Shown here in pieces: positions 1-7,773 of a DNA stretch of 64,000 bases (position 1 is the first letter of the stretch; every line of letters starts with the position of its first letter). The translations under genes were made by a program, and so were the position numbers. A model generated the notes under the pieces. It had not been told where the DNA came from and did not search any database. It saw only the letters and a list, made by a program, of their open reading frames with translations. The DNA comes from Sphingobacteriaceae bacterium (lineage in GTDB: Bacteria > Bacteroidota > Bacteroidia > UBA7662): assembly GCA_030682795.1 (NCBI GenBank), contig JAUXNJ010000020.1, positions 1 to 64,000 on the forward strand, given 5' to 3'.

Positions 1-48
1 CTTAATCGCAAACGCAATTTGTGATTCTGTGAATTTTGACTTTTTCAT
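1..48 (-). CDS. IS3-family transposase OrfA, N-terminus only
   Basis: The ATG at 48-46 opens a frame that runs off the window start and encodes MKKSKFTESQIAFAIK. This closely matches the usual N-terminus of IS3-family OrfA proteins (KKxKFTExQI...), the start of the helix-turn-helix that binds the element ends. Only 16 residues are visible, so it cannot be said whether the transposase is intact. Confidence 0.6.
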   Translation of the reverse strand, partial: MKKSKFTESQIAFAIK

Positions 49-139
49 CGTAACAATTTTACATTTTTTCCTCTGTTTTTGAGAAAATTGTTACCCGAAA
101 CTCTATTTTAGAACAGTCCGATTTTTTGGGGGGAGGTCA
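1..139 (-). mobile_element. End of an IS3-family insertion sequence (partial, continues left of the window)
   Basis: On the minus strand the element would begin at about 139 with TGACCTCCCCCC followed by an A-rich stretch and CGGACTG. This is the style of terminal inverted repeat found in IS3-family elements of the IS51/IS407 type, and the transposase start codon lies about 90 bases further in. Only one end is visible, so the partner repeat and any target-site duplication cannot be checked. The family call rests on the terminal sequence together with the transposase N-terminus. It marks the left edge of the window as an accessory, AT-rich region. Confidence 0.6.
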
Positions 140-338
140 AACAATATTCTCAACAACAGAGGAAAAATCTAAAACTGTTGCGATGAAATACTAAAATCAG
201 CGAATGAAAAAGTAAAACTTAACGATTTTTGGATTTAGCGAAAAATAAGAGTTAATTTTCATATTAAAGTAGCAGGAAGCCTATATGTAAACTGCATAAT
301 AACATAATTGACCAAATTAAAACTAAAAGACATAACCG
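140..338. other. AT-rich intergenic stretch between the IS end and the protease gene
   Basis: No open frame of credible length and no RNA gene was seen. The stretch is strongly AT-rich. It must hold the promoter of the protease gene, but I found no exact TAnnTTTG element. Confidence 0.5.
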
Positions 339-1553
339 ATGAAAAAAATCAACGTGATAATTTTAGCTTGCTGGATAACTACAATGCCATCCTTTTTCGC
401 TCAAGAAGTTTTGGCCCAGAGAAATAATTCTACTAAACTAAGTAAATGGGAATATTATGATGGCACTGAACAAAGTATTCGAAAGTACTTTGATGACAAT
501 TTAAAAGAGCTTGATCCTATTGAAGGAGTTTTCACACTTAGCCATACAGTTTACGATTCTTACGGAAGCTTAATAGACCAAAAAGACAATATTCATACTA
601 TCGCTATAGTTAAAGACAAAATTTCACTAACCCGTGAATTCATAGAAATTAATTTACAGCAAGGAAATTTTCCTAAGTATGCAATTACTGCCGAATTTAC
701 AAAATCTTCTAACGGCAGAATTTACCTCTCTAAACAATTTTCACAAGACCGTACATCATCTAATGAGAATTTCGTTTGGGACAATGAACTCGGTATGCTT
801 GTAAGTGAAAAAACGGAATATTACAAGGGAAATAAATTTACGATTAAGAGATATTACTTGAAAATATACCCTAAAGCCAATCCCATTACAAAATCAAAAG
901 CAAATAGTAAATCACACGGCACTTGTTTTGCAATTTCCAAAGAAGGCTATTTTCTAACAAATTTTCACGTAATTGAAAATGGTGGCAACGTTTCCATCTT
1001 TCTTAAACACAATTTAGAAGTAAAGGAGTTTAAAGCTGACGTTGTTTTAAAAGATGAAATAAATGATATCGCCGTTTTGAAGATAGCTGATAAGGACTTT
1101 ACAAACTATGAGAATATTCCTTATCGCTTGATTGAAAACAGTAAAATTGGAGAAAACATTTTTACAATGGGCTATCCTATTTCTAACATAATGGGAGAAA
1201 ATTTAAAATATACAAATGGCTCTATCAGTGCTTTATCAGGTATCAAAGACGATATCAGATTTTACCAAATTTCAGCTCCAATTCAACCAGGAAACTCAGG
1301 AGGTCCTTTGTTCAATATAAATGGTGATATCATTGGGATTACTACTGCTAAGCTCAATAGCCAAGCTGTTGGGATTGAAATTCAAAATGTTAATTATGCT
1401 ATTAAAGCAATTTACATTAACAATGTACTTAAGATGCTGCCCTTCATACCTGAAATACTATTTCCGGAAAGAGAGAAAAATCAGAATTCCGAACAAAATT
1501 TAGTAGAATCACTTAGCAAATACATAGGTATAATAATCTGCGAGAATAAGTAG
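339..1553 (+). CDS. Secreted trypsin-like (S1C/HtrA-type) serine protease with an extra N-terminal region
   Basis: 404 residues. A signal peptide (about residues 1-26, ending ...VLAQ) is followed by about 165 residues I do not recognise, rich in aromatic and charged residues. A C-terminal trypsin-like domain of the HtrA type spans about 193-360. The triad is visible: His210 in TNFHVI, Asp243 in NDIAVLKI and Ser320 in GNSGGPL. No PDZ domain follows, unlike classical DegP/HtrA. The likely role is proteolysis in the periplasm or at the cell surface; the substrate is unknown. The gene is AT-rich compared with its downstream neighbours and sits directly beside an IS end, which suggests an accessory gene. 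The start is the first ATG that gives a complete signal peptide. Confidence 0.85.
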   Translation: MKKINVIILACWITTMPSFFAQEVLAQRNNSTKLSKWEYYDGTEQSIRKYFDDNLKELDPIEGVFTLSHTVYDSYGSLIDQKDNIHTIAIVKDKISLTREFIEINLQQGNFPKYAITAEFTKSSNGRIYLSKQFSQDRTSSNENFVWDNELGMLVSEKTEYYKGNKFTIKRYYLKIYPKANPITKSKANSKSHGTCFAISKEGYFLTNFHVIENGGNVSIFLKHNLEVKEFKADVVLKDEINDIAVLKIADKDFTNYENIPYRLIENSKIGENIFTMGYPISNIMGENLKYTNGSISALSGIKDDIRFYQISAPIQPGNSGGPLFNINGDIIGITTAKLNSQAVGIEIQNVNYAIKAIYINNVLKMLPFIPEILFPEREKNQNSEQNLVESLSKYIGIIICENK

Positions 1554-1682
1554 TAATTACAAAACTAACTACACCTAAAGCCGGAGCCCATTCATATTCG
1601 AGTTACTTAATCAGCTCTTTAAAGTTCCCCATGTTAGTGCCGTTTTTCAAAAGCTTCACTCTCCCTCCCCTACGGGCTACAA

Positions 1683-1710
1683 AAAAGGCTGACAGCGATG
1701 TCAGCCTTTT
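1683..1710. terminator. Bidirectional intrinsic terminator
   Basis: A perfect 12-bp inverted repeat (AAAAGGCTGACA / TGTCAGCCTTTT) has a 4-base loop, with A-rich sequence on one side and T-rich on the other. It lies between convergent genes (protease on plus, exonuclease on minus), where a two-way terminator is expected. Confidence 0.8.
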
Positions 1711-1742
1711 GTATTTTATATCCATTAAGCGCCAAATTTCCC

Positions 1743-2300
1743 TCAAACCTTCACCAACCGCTTCAAATCAACCCGGCCCAATAAGTTCGAAGCAATGTTG
1801 CCGCAAGCCCGCGCATCGCTCAGGGCCTCGTGGTGGTTAAGCGGCAAGCGAAAATAGTCAGCCACAGTGTTTAATTTGTAATTCGGCAACACCAGCGCTT
1901 GTTTGCTGGCCTGCACCGTGCACAGCCGGCCGATGGTGGGGAGCGTTAAATGACTCGCCGCCAAGCAAGCCTTCAACACCCCAAAATCAAAAGGCATATT
2001 GTGCGCCACCCAGGGCAAATGCCACAAATCGCCCGCCACATGCTCGTACACCTCCCTAAAACTGGGGGCATTGCGCACCTGCTCAGGACCGATCCCGTGA
2101 ATGCCTGTATGTATAAAACCCGGCACAATCGGCTTGATTAAACTCACAAAGTGCCGCACTTCACGCCCTGCTTCAAAAACCACCATGCCTAGCTGACAAG
2201 CACTCGCCCGGCTGTTGTTGGCCGTTTCAAAGTCGAAAGCCACAAAATGGCCTTGTGCTAATAGCTCAATGCTCTGCTCGGTGCGGGCGGCAGGACTCAT
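1743..2300 (-). CDS. DEDDh 3'-5' exonuclease (DNA polymerase III epsilon-like)
   Basis: 185 residues from the chosen start. The DnaQ-like exonuclease fold is recognisable: Exo I Asp23/Glu25 in AFDFETA, Exo II His100...Asp105 in AHNMPFDF, and Exo III His157/Asp162 in HEALSDARA. These are the acidic metal ligands and general-base His of DEDDh nucleases. It is a stand-alone exonuclease; it could proofread or act in repair or RNA turnover, and which one cannot be told from sequence. The frame is open upstream to 2339, but the ATG at 2300 overlaps the stop of the preceding gene as ATGA, matching the other joints in this operon, so I chose it. Confidence 0.85.
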   Translation of the reverse strand: MSPAARTEQSIELLAQGHFVAFDFETANNSRASACQLGMVVFEAGREVRHFVSLIKPIVPGFIHTGIHGIGPEQVRNAPSFREVYEHVAGDLWHLPWVAHNMPFDFGVLKACLAASHLTLPTIGRLCTVQASKQALVLPNYKLNTVADYFRLPLNHHEALSDARACGNIASNLLGRVDLKRLVKV

Positions 2301-3163
2301 AAGCGAAACAGCAGGCCCACCGCGAGTACCTGGCTCCACTGCACGGCCGCGTCTTGGTTGCGGTCGTACAGCATTACCGCCGTAAAATTGGTGTTGATGT
2401 ATTTGGTTACGCGGGCCGACAAGATGAAGTCGAGACGGTGGTTGGTATTCGAGAAGTCGGCATAATCGCCAAACGACAAATAACGCATTTTGAGATTCAC
2501 ATTTTTGGCAATGTCTTTGTCAAAATTGGCCAAAATCTGATAACCCACATTCACATTCACGGTTTGGCCGCTATCCACGCCGAAAGCACCCGCAGCGCTC
2601 AAGGCAGGATCAAGCACAAAAGTTTCCCGCAAGGCCAGCACACCTAAACGCACATCGAAATACTTCACGGGTTTGTACTGAAATCCTAGCGACTGTATAA
2701 AATAGGCTGGCGCCATCCAGCGGGAAATGATGGTGCTGGTTTCGTTGCCCAATGCATCTTTCCCATAATTCAAACCCGGCGCAAACTGCGATACAAAGTT
2801 GGCGGCCCCAAAGGCATTGATTTTTTCAGATAGCTGATAACCCGCTTTAGAATCTATAAATACCAAATCTTGCGTTTTGCGTTGGGTTTGACCTTCGTTT
2901 TTTTGGAAGCCGTATTGCAACTGCAAATCATTTACCCAAGAAAACTTCTCTCTTTTATAGGCCAAATTACCGCTCACAATGGTGCCCAATGCAAAGTTAT
3001 TGGTACCACCCCCTTTCCAGTTGTTGGTAAAACTAGCTTGGTTAAGGTTGAAGCCTACTTCGAGCTTGCGCGTCCAAGGCGACTGAGGTGCGGCGGTTGT
3101 GTCTTCTTGCGCTTGAGCAGCTGTTGCCATGAACAGCAAACCCAAAATCAAATGCTTTTTCAT
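2297..3163 (-). CDS. DUF3078 family secreted/outer-membrane protein
   Basis: 288 residues with a signal peptide (MKKHLILGLLFMATAAQAQ). The mature protein starts with a W/N-rich strand (FNLNQASFTNNWKGGG) typical of DUF3078 proteins, a Bacteroidota family predicted to form a small outer-membrane beta structure. Alternating hydrophobic strands and a terminal aromatic/Arg residue fit a beta-barrel. The function of the family is not established. It is coupled by ATGA overlaps to the esterase upstream and the exonuclease downstream, so the three are probably translated from one message. Confidence 0.8.
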   Translation of the reverse strand: MKKHLILGLLFMATAAQAQEDTTAAPQSPWTRKLEVGFNLNQASFTNNWKGGGTNNFALGTIVSGNLAYKREKFSWVNDLQLQYGFQKNEGQTQRKTQDLVFIDSKAGYQLSEKINAFGAANFVSQFAPGLNYGKDALGNETSTIISRWMAPAYFIQSLGFQYKPVKYFDVRLGVLALRETFVLDPALSAAGAFGVDSGQTVNVNVGYQILANFDKDIAKNVNLKMRYLSFGDYADFSNTNHRLDFILSARVTKYINTNFTAVMLYDRNQDAAVQWSQVLAVGLLFRL

Positions 3164-4095
3164 ACGGTTTGAGCTGGTTTCGAATGGTTTGAAAAGGCCC
3201 AGGCAATAAAATCGGGCATTACCTTGGCCCAGGTTTGTAAGTCGTGTTTGCCACCTTTCACCTCTACATAGGAGATGTCGCGTTCGAGTGCATAGCCCTT
3301 TAAAATTAACTCTGTAATTAAATCGAGGGTGTCGTCGATCGAATCAATCACGCCGTTGTTGTTGCGGTCGCATTTTTCGTCTTCGGTGCCTACTTCCAGC
3401 CAAAATTTCAGGTCTTTTCCGCCATTGCCAATGCGCACCATGTGGTGGGCAATGCGGTCGGCATCCGAGTAACCGTCGTCGAGTGCGCGTTTCCGCCACC
3501 AAAAGGCTGCCGAAAACACCCCAACCTTACCAAATACTTGCGGATGGTTCCAAGCAAGGTCAAAAGCTGAAAGTCCACCTAGCGAACAACCAGCCATTAC
3601 GCGGTCGTTGGCTGCATTGCTGAGCGGGAATTGTGCATTCAACCAAGGCAGCAGCTCCTTGAGCACAAAATGGCTGTAAGCCGCTGCTTTCGCTCCCCGA
3701 CCTTTGTAATCGGGCATGCCAGCTACGCCGTATTCCTGAAGCCGGTCGCCTGCATGCACCGCCACCCATAAAAAAGGCTTGGTGGCAAGGCTTTCGAGAC
3801 TCTTTTGAAAAGTCTTTTCCAGCTTCATGGCCGCATAATCCTGTCCGTCGTTGAGCAGCAAAAGGGATAGCGGTTGTTCAATCCTGTTGGGAATAAGCAT
3901 GGTAATGCTTACCAAGCGATCGAGCACCGAAGAATGTAAACTCGTGCTTACTGTTTTGAATAATTGGTCTGCTTTGCGCTTGAGAATGGGAGTCAAGATG
4001 GCTGCTTTTGATGAAGTCCAAAACAAACATAAGCATACTACGGCATTCCCGAACAGGAAGATTTCCACAGGAGATATAGTTTTCAAGACTTCCAC
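3160..4095 (-). CDS. Putative esterase (alpha/beta hydrolase, enterochelin-esterase-like) with a calcium-loop-like motif
   Basis: 311 residues in the open frame. The fold is that of the putative-esterase family: nucleophile elbow GCSLGG, an acidic residue in VGTEDEKCD and a catalytic His in GGKHDLQTW. Just after the acidic residue is DRNNNGVIDSIDD, which has the DxNxNGxID spacing of EF-hand or dockerin calcium loops. The N-terminal 50 or so residues include a hydrophobic stretch but no clean signal peptide, so the true start is uncertain. An internal start near LVSITMLIP would remove this region. It is the first gene of a three-gene operon. Confidence 0.75.
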   Translation of the reverse strand: MEVLKTISPVEIFLFGNAVVCLCLFWTSSKAAILTPILKRKADQLFKTVSTSLHSSVLDRLVSITMLIPNRIEQPLSLLLLNDGQDYAAMKLEKTFQKSLESLATKPFLWVAVHAGDRLQEYGVAGMPDYKGRGAKAAAYSHFVLKELLPWLNAQFPLSNAANDRVMAGCSLGGLSAFDLAWNHPQVFGKVGVFSAAFWWRKRALDDGYSDADRIAHHMVRIGNGGKDLKFWLEVGTEDEKCDRNNNGVIDSIDDTLDLITELILKGYALERDISYVEVKGGKHDLQTWAKVMPDFIAWAFSNHSKPAQTV

Positions 4096-4345
4096 CAGTC
4101 ATGGCACCTGCCAATAAAAACAATAAACAATGCAAAAATGCAGGATAAAAGCAAAAAAGCTGCCGCTAATAATTAAATAACATAAACAAAAAAAATTGAA
4201 AAATAAATCATCGAAATTCACGCTCCGCCCTTCTTTCATGGTAAAAAAAAATTCTTTTTGTTTTAAAAATTTTATTTTCAATCTATATCTTATATTTTTG
4301 TCTAAAACACCAAAAGCACTGCTCATTTAACAACCCAAACATTAT
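4096..4345. promoter_or_regulatory. Divergent, very AT-rich intergenic region with a possible plus-strand -7 element
   Basis: This 250-base region separates the minus-strand esterase operon from the plus-strand ligase cluster, so promoters for both should lie here. TATTTTTG at 4293-4300 fits the Bacteroidota -7 consensus TAnnTTTG and would give a leader of about 40 bases before the ATG at 4346. I found no clear TTTG at the -33 position. No gene was seen. Confidence 0.4.
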
Positions 4346-5716
4346 ATGAAAAAAATAGGCATTTTACACGGACAAGAAACTTCTTTCCCAGAAGCTATTG
4401 TAGCCAGAATCAATGCAAAAGGCGTCCCTGGAGTTTTTGCAGAACCAGTTCAAATCGATAAAGTAATACAAGGCGAAATTTCAGATTATGCGGTAATCAT
4501 TGACCGTATTTCGCAAGACGTTCCTTTTTATCGTGCTTATTTAAAAAATGCGGCCTTAAATGGCACGGCGGTTATTAATAATCCTTTTTGGTGGAGCGCC
4601 GACGAAAAGTTCTTTAACAATTGTTTGGCAATTCAAGTGGGGGTACCCGTACCTCGAACGGTTTTATTGCCCTCCAATCAAATGCCACCCGACACTTCGG
4701 CCGCCTCTTTCCGCAACCTAAAATACCCGATGGATTGGCAGGGTATTGTGGATTACATTGGTTTCCCTGCCTATATGAAGCCTCATTCGGGTGGTGGCTG
4801 GAAGAGCGTGTATCGCGTAGATAGTTTAGAAGATCTGTTCGCCAAACATGCCGAAACCGACATCTTGGTCATGATGTTGCAAGAGGAAATTGTATTTGAA
4901 GAGTACTACCGTTGCTATTGCATCGGCGGCAAATATGTAAAAATTATGCCGTATGAGCCGCGCAACGAGCCGCATTTACGCTATGTAACCGAGCACAAGC
5001 CGAGTGAGCGCATGCTCAAAACGCTTACCGACTATGTACTCCGCCTTAATCATGCCTTGGGATACGATTTTAACACGGTAGAGTTTGCAGTGCGCGACGG
5101 CATCCCTTATGCCATCGACTTCTGTAATCCTGCTCCCGATGCCGACAAAAACTCGGTAGGCATCGAAAACTTTGAGTGGGTGGTTGAAACCGCTGCTACT
5201 TATGCCATTGAGCGTGCGTTGGCACAGAAGCCCGGACAAGACAATCTTACCTGGGGCACCTATATTAAAGAAGCCGCGGGTTTTGTAGCACCGGCTGCAC
5301 CTAAAAAACGCGGCCGCAAGCCCAAGCCTAAGGCAGAAGCAGATGCCAATGCCGTAGCCAAGCGCCGGGGCAGACCCGCCAAACCGAAAGCCGAAGTAGT
5401 AGCTGGGGAAGCCAAACGGAGAGGAAGACCTGCCAAGCCGAAACCCGAAGTGGACCCCACAGCTGAGAAAAAGCGCCGCGGCCGGCCTGCCAAACCCAAA
5501 ACCGAATTAGTAGCCAAGGAGCCCCAAAAACGCGGTCGCAAGCCCAAAGCCGCCATCACCGGCAAGGTAAAAGCCGAGCCCAAAAAGCGGGGTCGCAAGC
5601 CGAAAGCCGATAAGCCTGTACGCCAAAAGCGCGTTAAAATTGAAAAGCCTTTTGGTGATTTGATTGGACTTGAAGCCGTTTTAGCCGCTGAAAAAATGAT
5701 GGGTAAAGACCTTTAA
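4346..5716 (+). CDS. ATP-grasp ligase-like protein with a C-terminal AT-hook-like tail
   Basis: 456 residues. Residues 1-300 have an ATP-grasp fold: the N-terminal lobe MKKIGILHG, a nucleotide-binding loop at PAYMKPHSGGGWKSV (141-155), and metal-binding residues Glu246 in NTVEFAVRDG, Asp258 and Asn261 in YAIDFCNP. ATP-grasp enzymes activate a carboxylate as acyl phosphate and join it to an amine or thiol. Residues about 318-430 are a basic Lys/Arg/Pro/Ala tail with six AT-hook-like cores: KRGRKPK at about 321, 395 and 414, and RRGRPAKPK at 340, 358 and 377. This would bind DNA or another polyanion. A short conserved-looking end (FGDLIGLEAVLAAEKMM) follows. The neighbours are another amide ligase, an amidotransferase and a second ATP-grasp-like protein. 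The substrate is unknown. Confidence 0.8.
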   Translation: MKKIGILHGQETSFPEAIVARINAKGVPGVFAEPVQIDKVIQGEISDYAVIIDRISQDVPFYRAYLKNAALNGTAVINNPFWWSADEKFFNNCLAIQVGVPVPRTVLLPSNQMPPDTSAASFRNLKYPMDWQGIVDYIGFPAYMKPHSGGGWKSVYRVDSLEDLFAKHAETDILVMMLQEEIVFEEYYRCYCIGGKYVKIMPYEPRNEPHLRYVTEHKPSERMLKTLTDYVLRLNHALGYDFNTVEFAVRDGIPYAIDFCNPAPDADKNSVGIENFEWVVETAATYAIERALAQKPGQDNLTWGTYIKEAAGFVAPAAPKKRGRKPKPKAEADANAVAKRRGRPAKPKAEVVAGEAKRRGRPAKPKPEVDPTAEKKRRGRPAKPKTELVAKEPQKRGRKPKAAITGKVKAEPKKRGRKPKADKPVRQKRVKIEKPFGDLIGLEAVLAAEKMMGKDL

Positions 5717-5752
5717 ACAGGCACTGAGCCAGCTCTCAAAAAAAATTCAAGA

Positions 5753-5785
5753 AAAAAGCCTCGTACTTCACGGGGCTTTTTTATT
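5753..5785 (+). terminator. Terminator-like hairpin between the first and second genes of the ligase cluster
   Basis: AAAAAAGCC...GGGCTTTTTT with a short loop and a trailing T run has the form of an intrinsic terminator. It ends only about 30 bases before the next ATG (5814), too close for a full separate promoter. It may therefore act as a partial terminator that lowers expression of the downstream genes. Confidence 0.65.
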
Positions 5786-5813
5786 TTGCCAAAAGAATCC
5801 TAAAGCCGTCCCT

Positions 5814-6914
5814 ATGAAATTCACCCTCGGTGTAGAAGAAGAATACCAGGTAGTAGACCTCCTTACCCGCGAACTCACCTCGCATGAGCAAAAAATCGTG
5901 GAGGCCGCCAACCGCTTGCTTGAAGACCAGGTGAAGGCCGAAATGCACCAGGCCGTGGTAGAAGTAGGCACGAACATCTGCCAAAACATTGACGAGGCTA
6001 GAGAGCAGGTAACCCATTTACGACGCACCGTATCGAAAGTGGCGCGTGAACTCGGTTATGCCATTGGCGCCGCCGGCACCCATCCCTTTTCGATGTGGCA
6101 AACCCAGCTCATTACAGAGCACCCGCGTTACAACGAAATCGTAAACGAGTTGCAGGATGCCGCCCGCTCCAACCTCATTTTCGGTTTGCACGTGCATGTG
6201 GGCATGCCTGATAAAGAAATGGCCATCCACATTGCCAACTCGGTGCGCTATTTTTTGCCACACATTTACGCCTTGAGCACCAATTCACCTTTTTGGGAAG
6301 GTCGTAACACCGGTTTCAAGTCGTTCCGTAGCAAGGTATTCGACAAATTTCCACGCACCGGCATCCCCGATTTTTTCGAGAGTTTTGCCGAGTACGAAAA
6401 TTATGTGAAGCTTTTGGTGAAGACCAATTGCATCGACAACGCCAAAAAGATTTGGTGGGACGTGCGGGTGCATCCCTTTTTCGACACCATCGAATTTAGG
6501 ATTTGCGACGTGCCCATGACCGTTGATGAAACCATTGCCATCACCGCCCTAATACAAGCTTTGGTGGCCAAATTGTACAAGCTGCGTTCGCAAAACCTCA
6601 ATTTTATGATTTACAAGCGGGCTTTGGTAAACGAAAACAAATGGCGCGCCGGTCGTTATGGCATCGATGGCAAGATGATCGACTTCGGCAAAGAAATGGA
6701 AATCAACACCCGCTCACTGCTGCTCGAATTGCTCGAGTTTGTAGACGATGTGGTGGACGATTTGGGCAGCAGGCACGAAATCATGCGCGTGCACGACATC
6801 CTTAAAAACGGCACTGGGGCCGACCGACAGCTGGCTATCTACGAGCAAACCAACGACTTACGGGCCGTTGTGGATTACTATCTCGAACAAACCTTGCTTG
6901 GTGTTGACGCATAA
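5814..6914 (+). CDS. Carboxylate-amine ligase, GCS2 (glutamate-cysteine ligase 2/YbdK) family
   Basis: 366 residues, the usual length for the family. The N-terminus LGVEEEYQVVD is the family signature; HVHVGMPD in the middle and the Arg-containing strand TIEFRICDVPMT are further conserved blocks of the glutamine-synthetase-like fold. YbdK homologues have weak glutamate-cysteine ligase activity, but their physiological substrates are mostly unknown. Here the enzyme sits between two ATP-grasp-like proteins and an amidotransferase, so it probably makes an amide bond in a small-molecule or peptide pathway rather than glutathione. The start is the first ATG after the hairpin and gives a complete N-terminus. 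Confidence 0.9.
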   Translation: MKFTLGVEEEYQVVDLLTRELTSHEQKIVEAANRLLEDQVKAEMHQAVVEVGTNICQNIDEAREQVTHLRRTVSKVARELGYAIGAAGTHPFSMWQTQLITEHPRYNEIVNELQDAARSNLIFGLHVHVGMPDKEMAIHIANSVRYFLPHIYALSTNSPFWEGRNTGFKSFRSKVFDKFPRTGIPDFFESFAEYENYVKLLVKTNCIDNAKKIWWDVRVHPFFDTIEFRICDVPMTVDETIAITALIQALVAKLYKLRSQNLNFMIYKRALVNENKWRAGRYGIDGKMIDFGKEMEINTRSLLLELLEFVDDVVDDLGSRHEIMRVHDILKNGTGADRQLAIYEQTNDLRAVVDYYLEQTLLGVDA

Positions 6915-6925
6915 TCGTATTTTTG
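6898..6925 (+). promoter_or_regulatory. Possible internal promoter of the amidotransferase gene
   Basis: TATTTTTG (6918-6925) fits TAnnTTTG, with TTGG at 6898-6901 in the -33 position (16-base spacer). It lies at the end of the carboxylate-amine ligase gene and about 26 bases before the next start codon. Confidence 0.4.
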
Positions 6926-6951
6926 TAGCTTGATTTGTAGCGAACGTTAGG

Positions 6952-7773
6952 ATGGAGAAGCAAAAGAAGACGTACAAAGTAGCCGTACTCGATATGTACA
7001 ATGGGGCGGCGAACCAGGGAATGCGCAACATTCTCGATATATTAGAAGACTACCGGGTGGGCCTGAAATATCAGGTATTTGACATCCGTGGTAAAAACGA
7101 AGTGCCCGGTTTGGAGTTCGACATTTACATTTCGACTGGCGGTCCGGGCTCCCCGCTTTTGAGCGGCGAAGCCTGGGAGAAAAACTACCTCAAGCTCATC
7201 GACACCCTTTGGCGGCATAACCAGCGGCAGGAGCAGAAAAAGCATGTGTTTTTCATCTGCCACAGCTTCCAAATGGCCGTGCAGCACTTTGGCTTGGGCG
7301 AAGTTACCCGCCGCCGCAGCACCAGCTTTGGAATCTTCCCCGTGCACAAAACCCAAGATGGGGTGCATGATCCTTTACTCGAAACCCTGCGCGACCCATT
7401 TTGGGCGGTAGATTCGCGCGATTGGCAGGTGATTCAGCCCGATTTACGGTCATTCGACCGCTTTGGTGCCCAGTTGTTGGCGCTGGAGAAAATCCGCGAC
7501 CATGTAGATTACGAGCGAGCCATCATGGCCATCCGCTTTAGCGACAACTTTTTTGGCACCCAGTTTCACCCTGAGGCCAATGCCCAGGGCATGATGACTT
7601 ATATGAAGCAGGCCGATAAAAAGGCGCAGATTGTTGCGAACCACGGTTTGGCCAAGTATGAAGACATGCTGTTGCACCTCAAAGACACCGAAAAAATCAC
7701 CCTCACCCACAATACCATCATCCCGCGCTTCCTCGAAACTGCCATTTACAGTCTGCAGGAGGAATATTCATGA
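6952..7773 (+). CDS. Class I glutamine amidotransferase domain protein
   Basis: 273 residues. The class I (GMP-synthase-like) GATase fold is supported by the oxyanion strand STGGPGSP (61-68), the nucleophile Cys103 in FICHSFQM and the His206/Glu208 pair in TQFHPEA. It should release ammonia from glutamine for a partner enzyme. The nucleophile elbow is CHSFQ rather than the common CxGxQ, so the acceptor side may be unusual. No synthetase domain is fused, so the ammonia user must be one of the neighbouring ligases. The stop overlaps the start of the next gene as ATGA, indicating translational coupling. A possible promoter lies just upstream. Confidence 0.85.
   Translation: MEKQKKTYKVAVLDMYNGAANQGMRNILDILEDYRVGLKYQVFDIRGKNEVPGLEFDIYISTGGPGSPLLSGEAWEKNYLKLIDTLWRHNQRQEQKKHVFFICHSFQMAVQHFGLGEVTRRRSTSFGIFPVHKTQDGVHDPLLETLRDPFWAVDSRDWQVIQPDLRSFDRFGAQLLALEKIRDHVDYERAIMAIRFSDNFFGTQFHPEANAQGMMTYMKQADKKAQIVANHGLAKYEDMLLHLKDTEKITLTHNTIIPRFLETAIYSLQEEYS

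Noticed and set aside
5260-5598. Antisense frame of 112 codons opposite the AT-hook-like tail
   Set aside because: It mirrors the repeated Lys/Arg/Pro codons of the plus strand (Arg/Leu/Gly repeats) and has no separate evidence.
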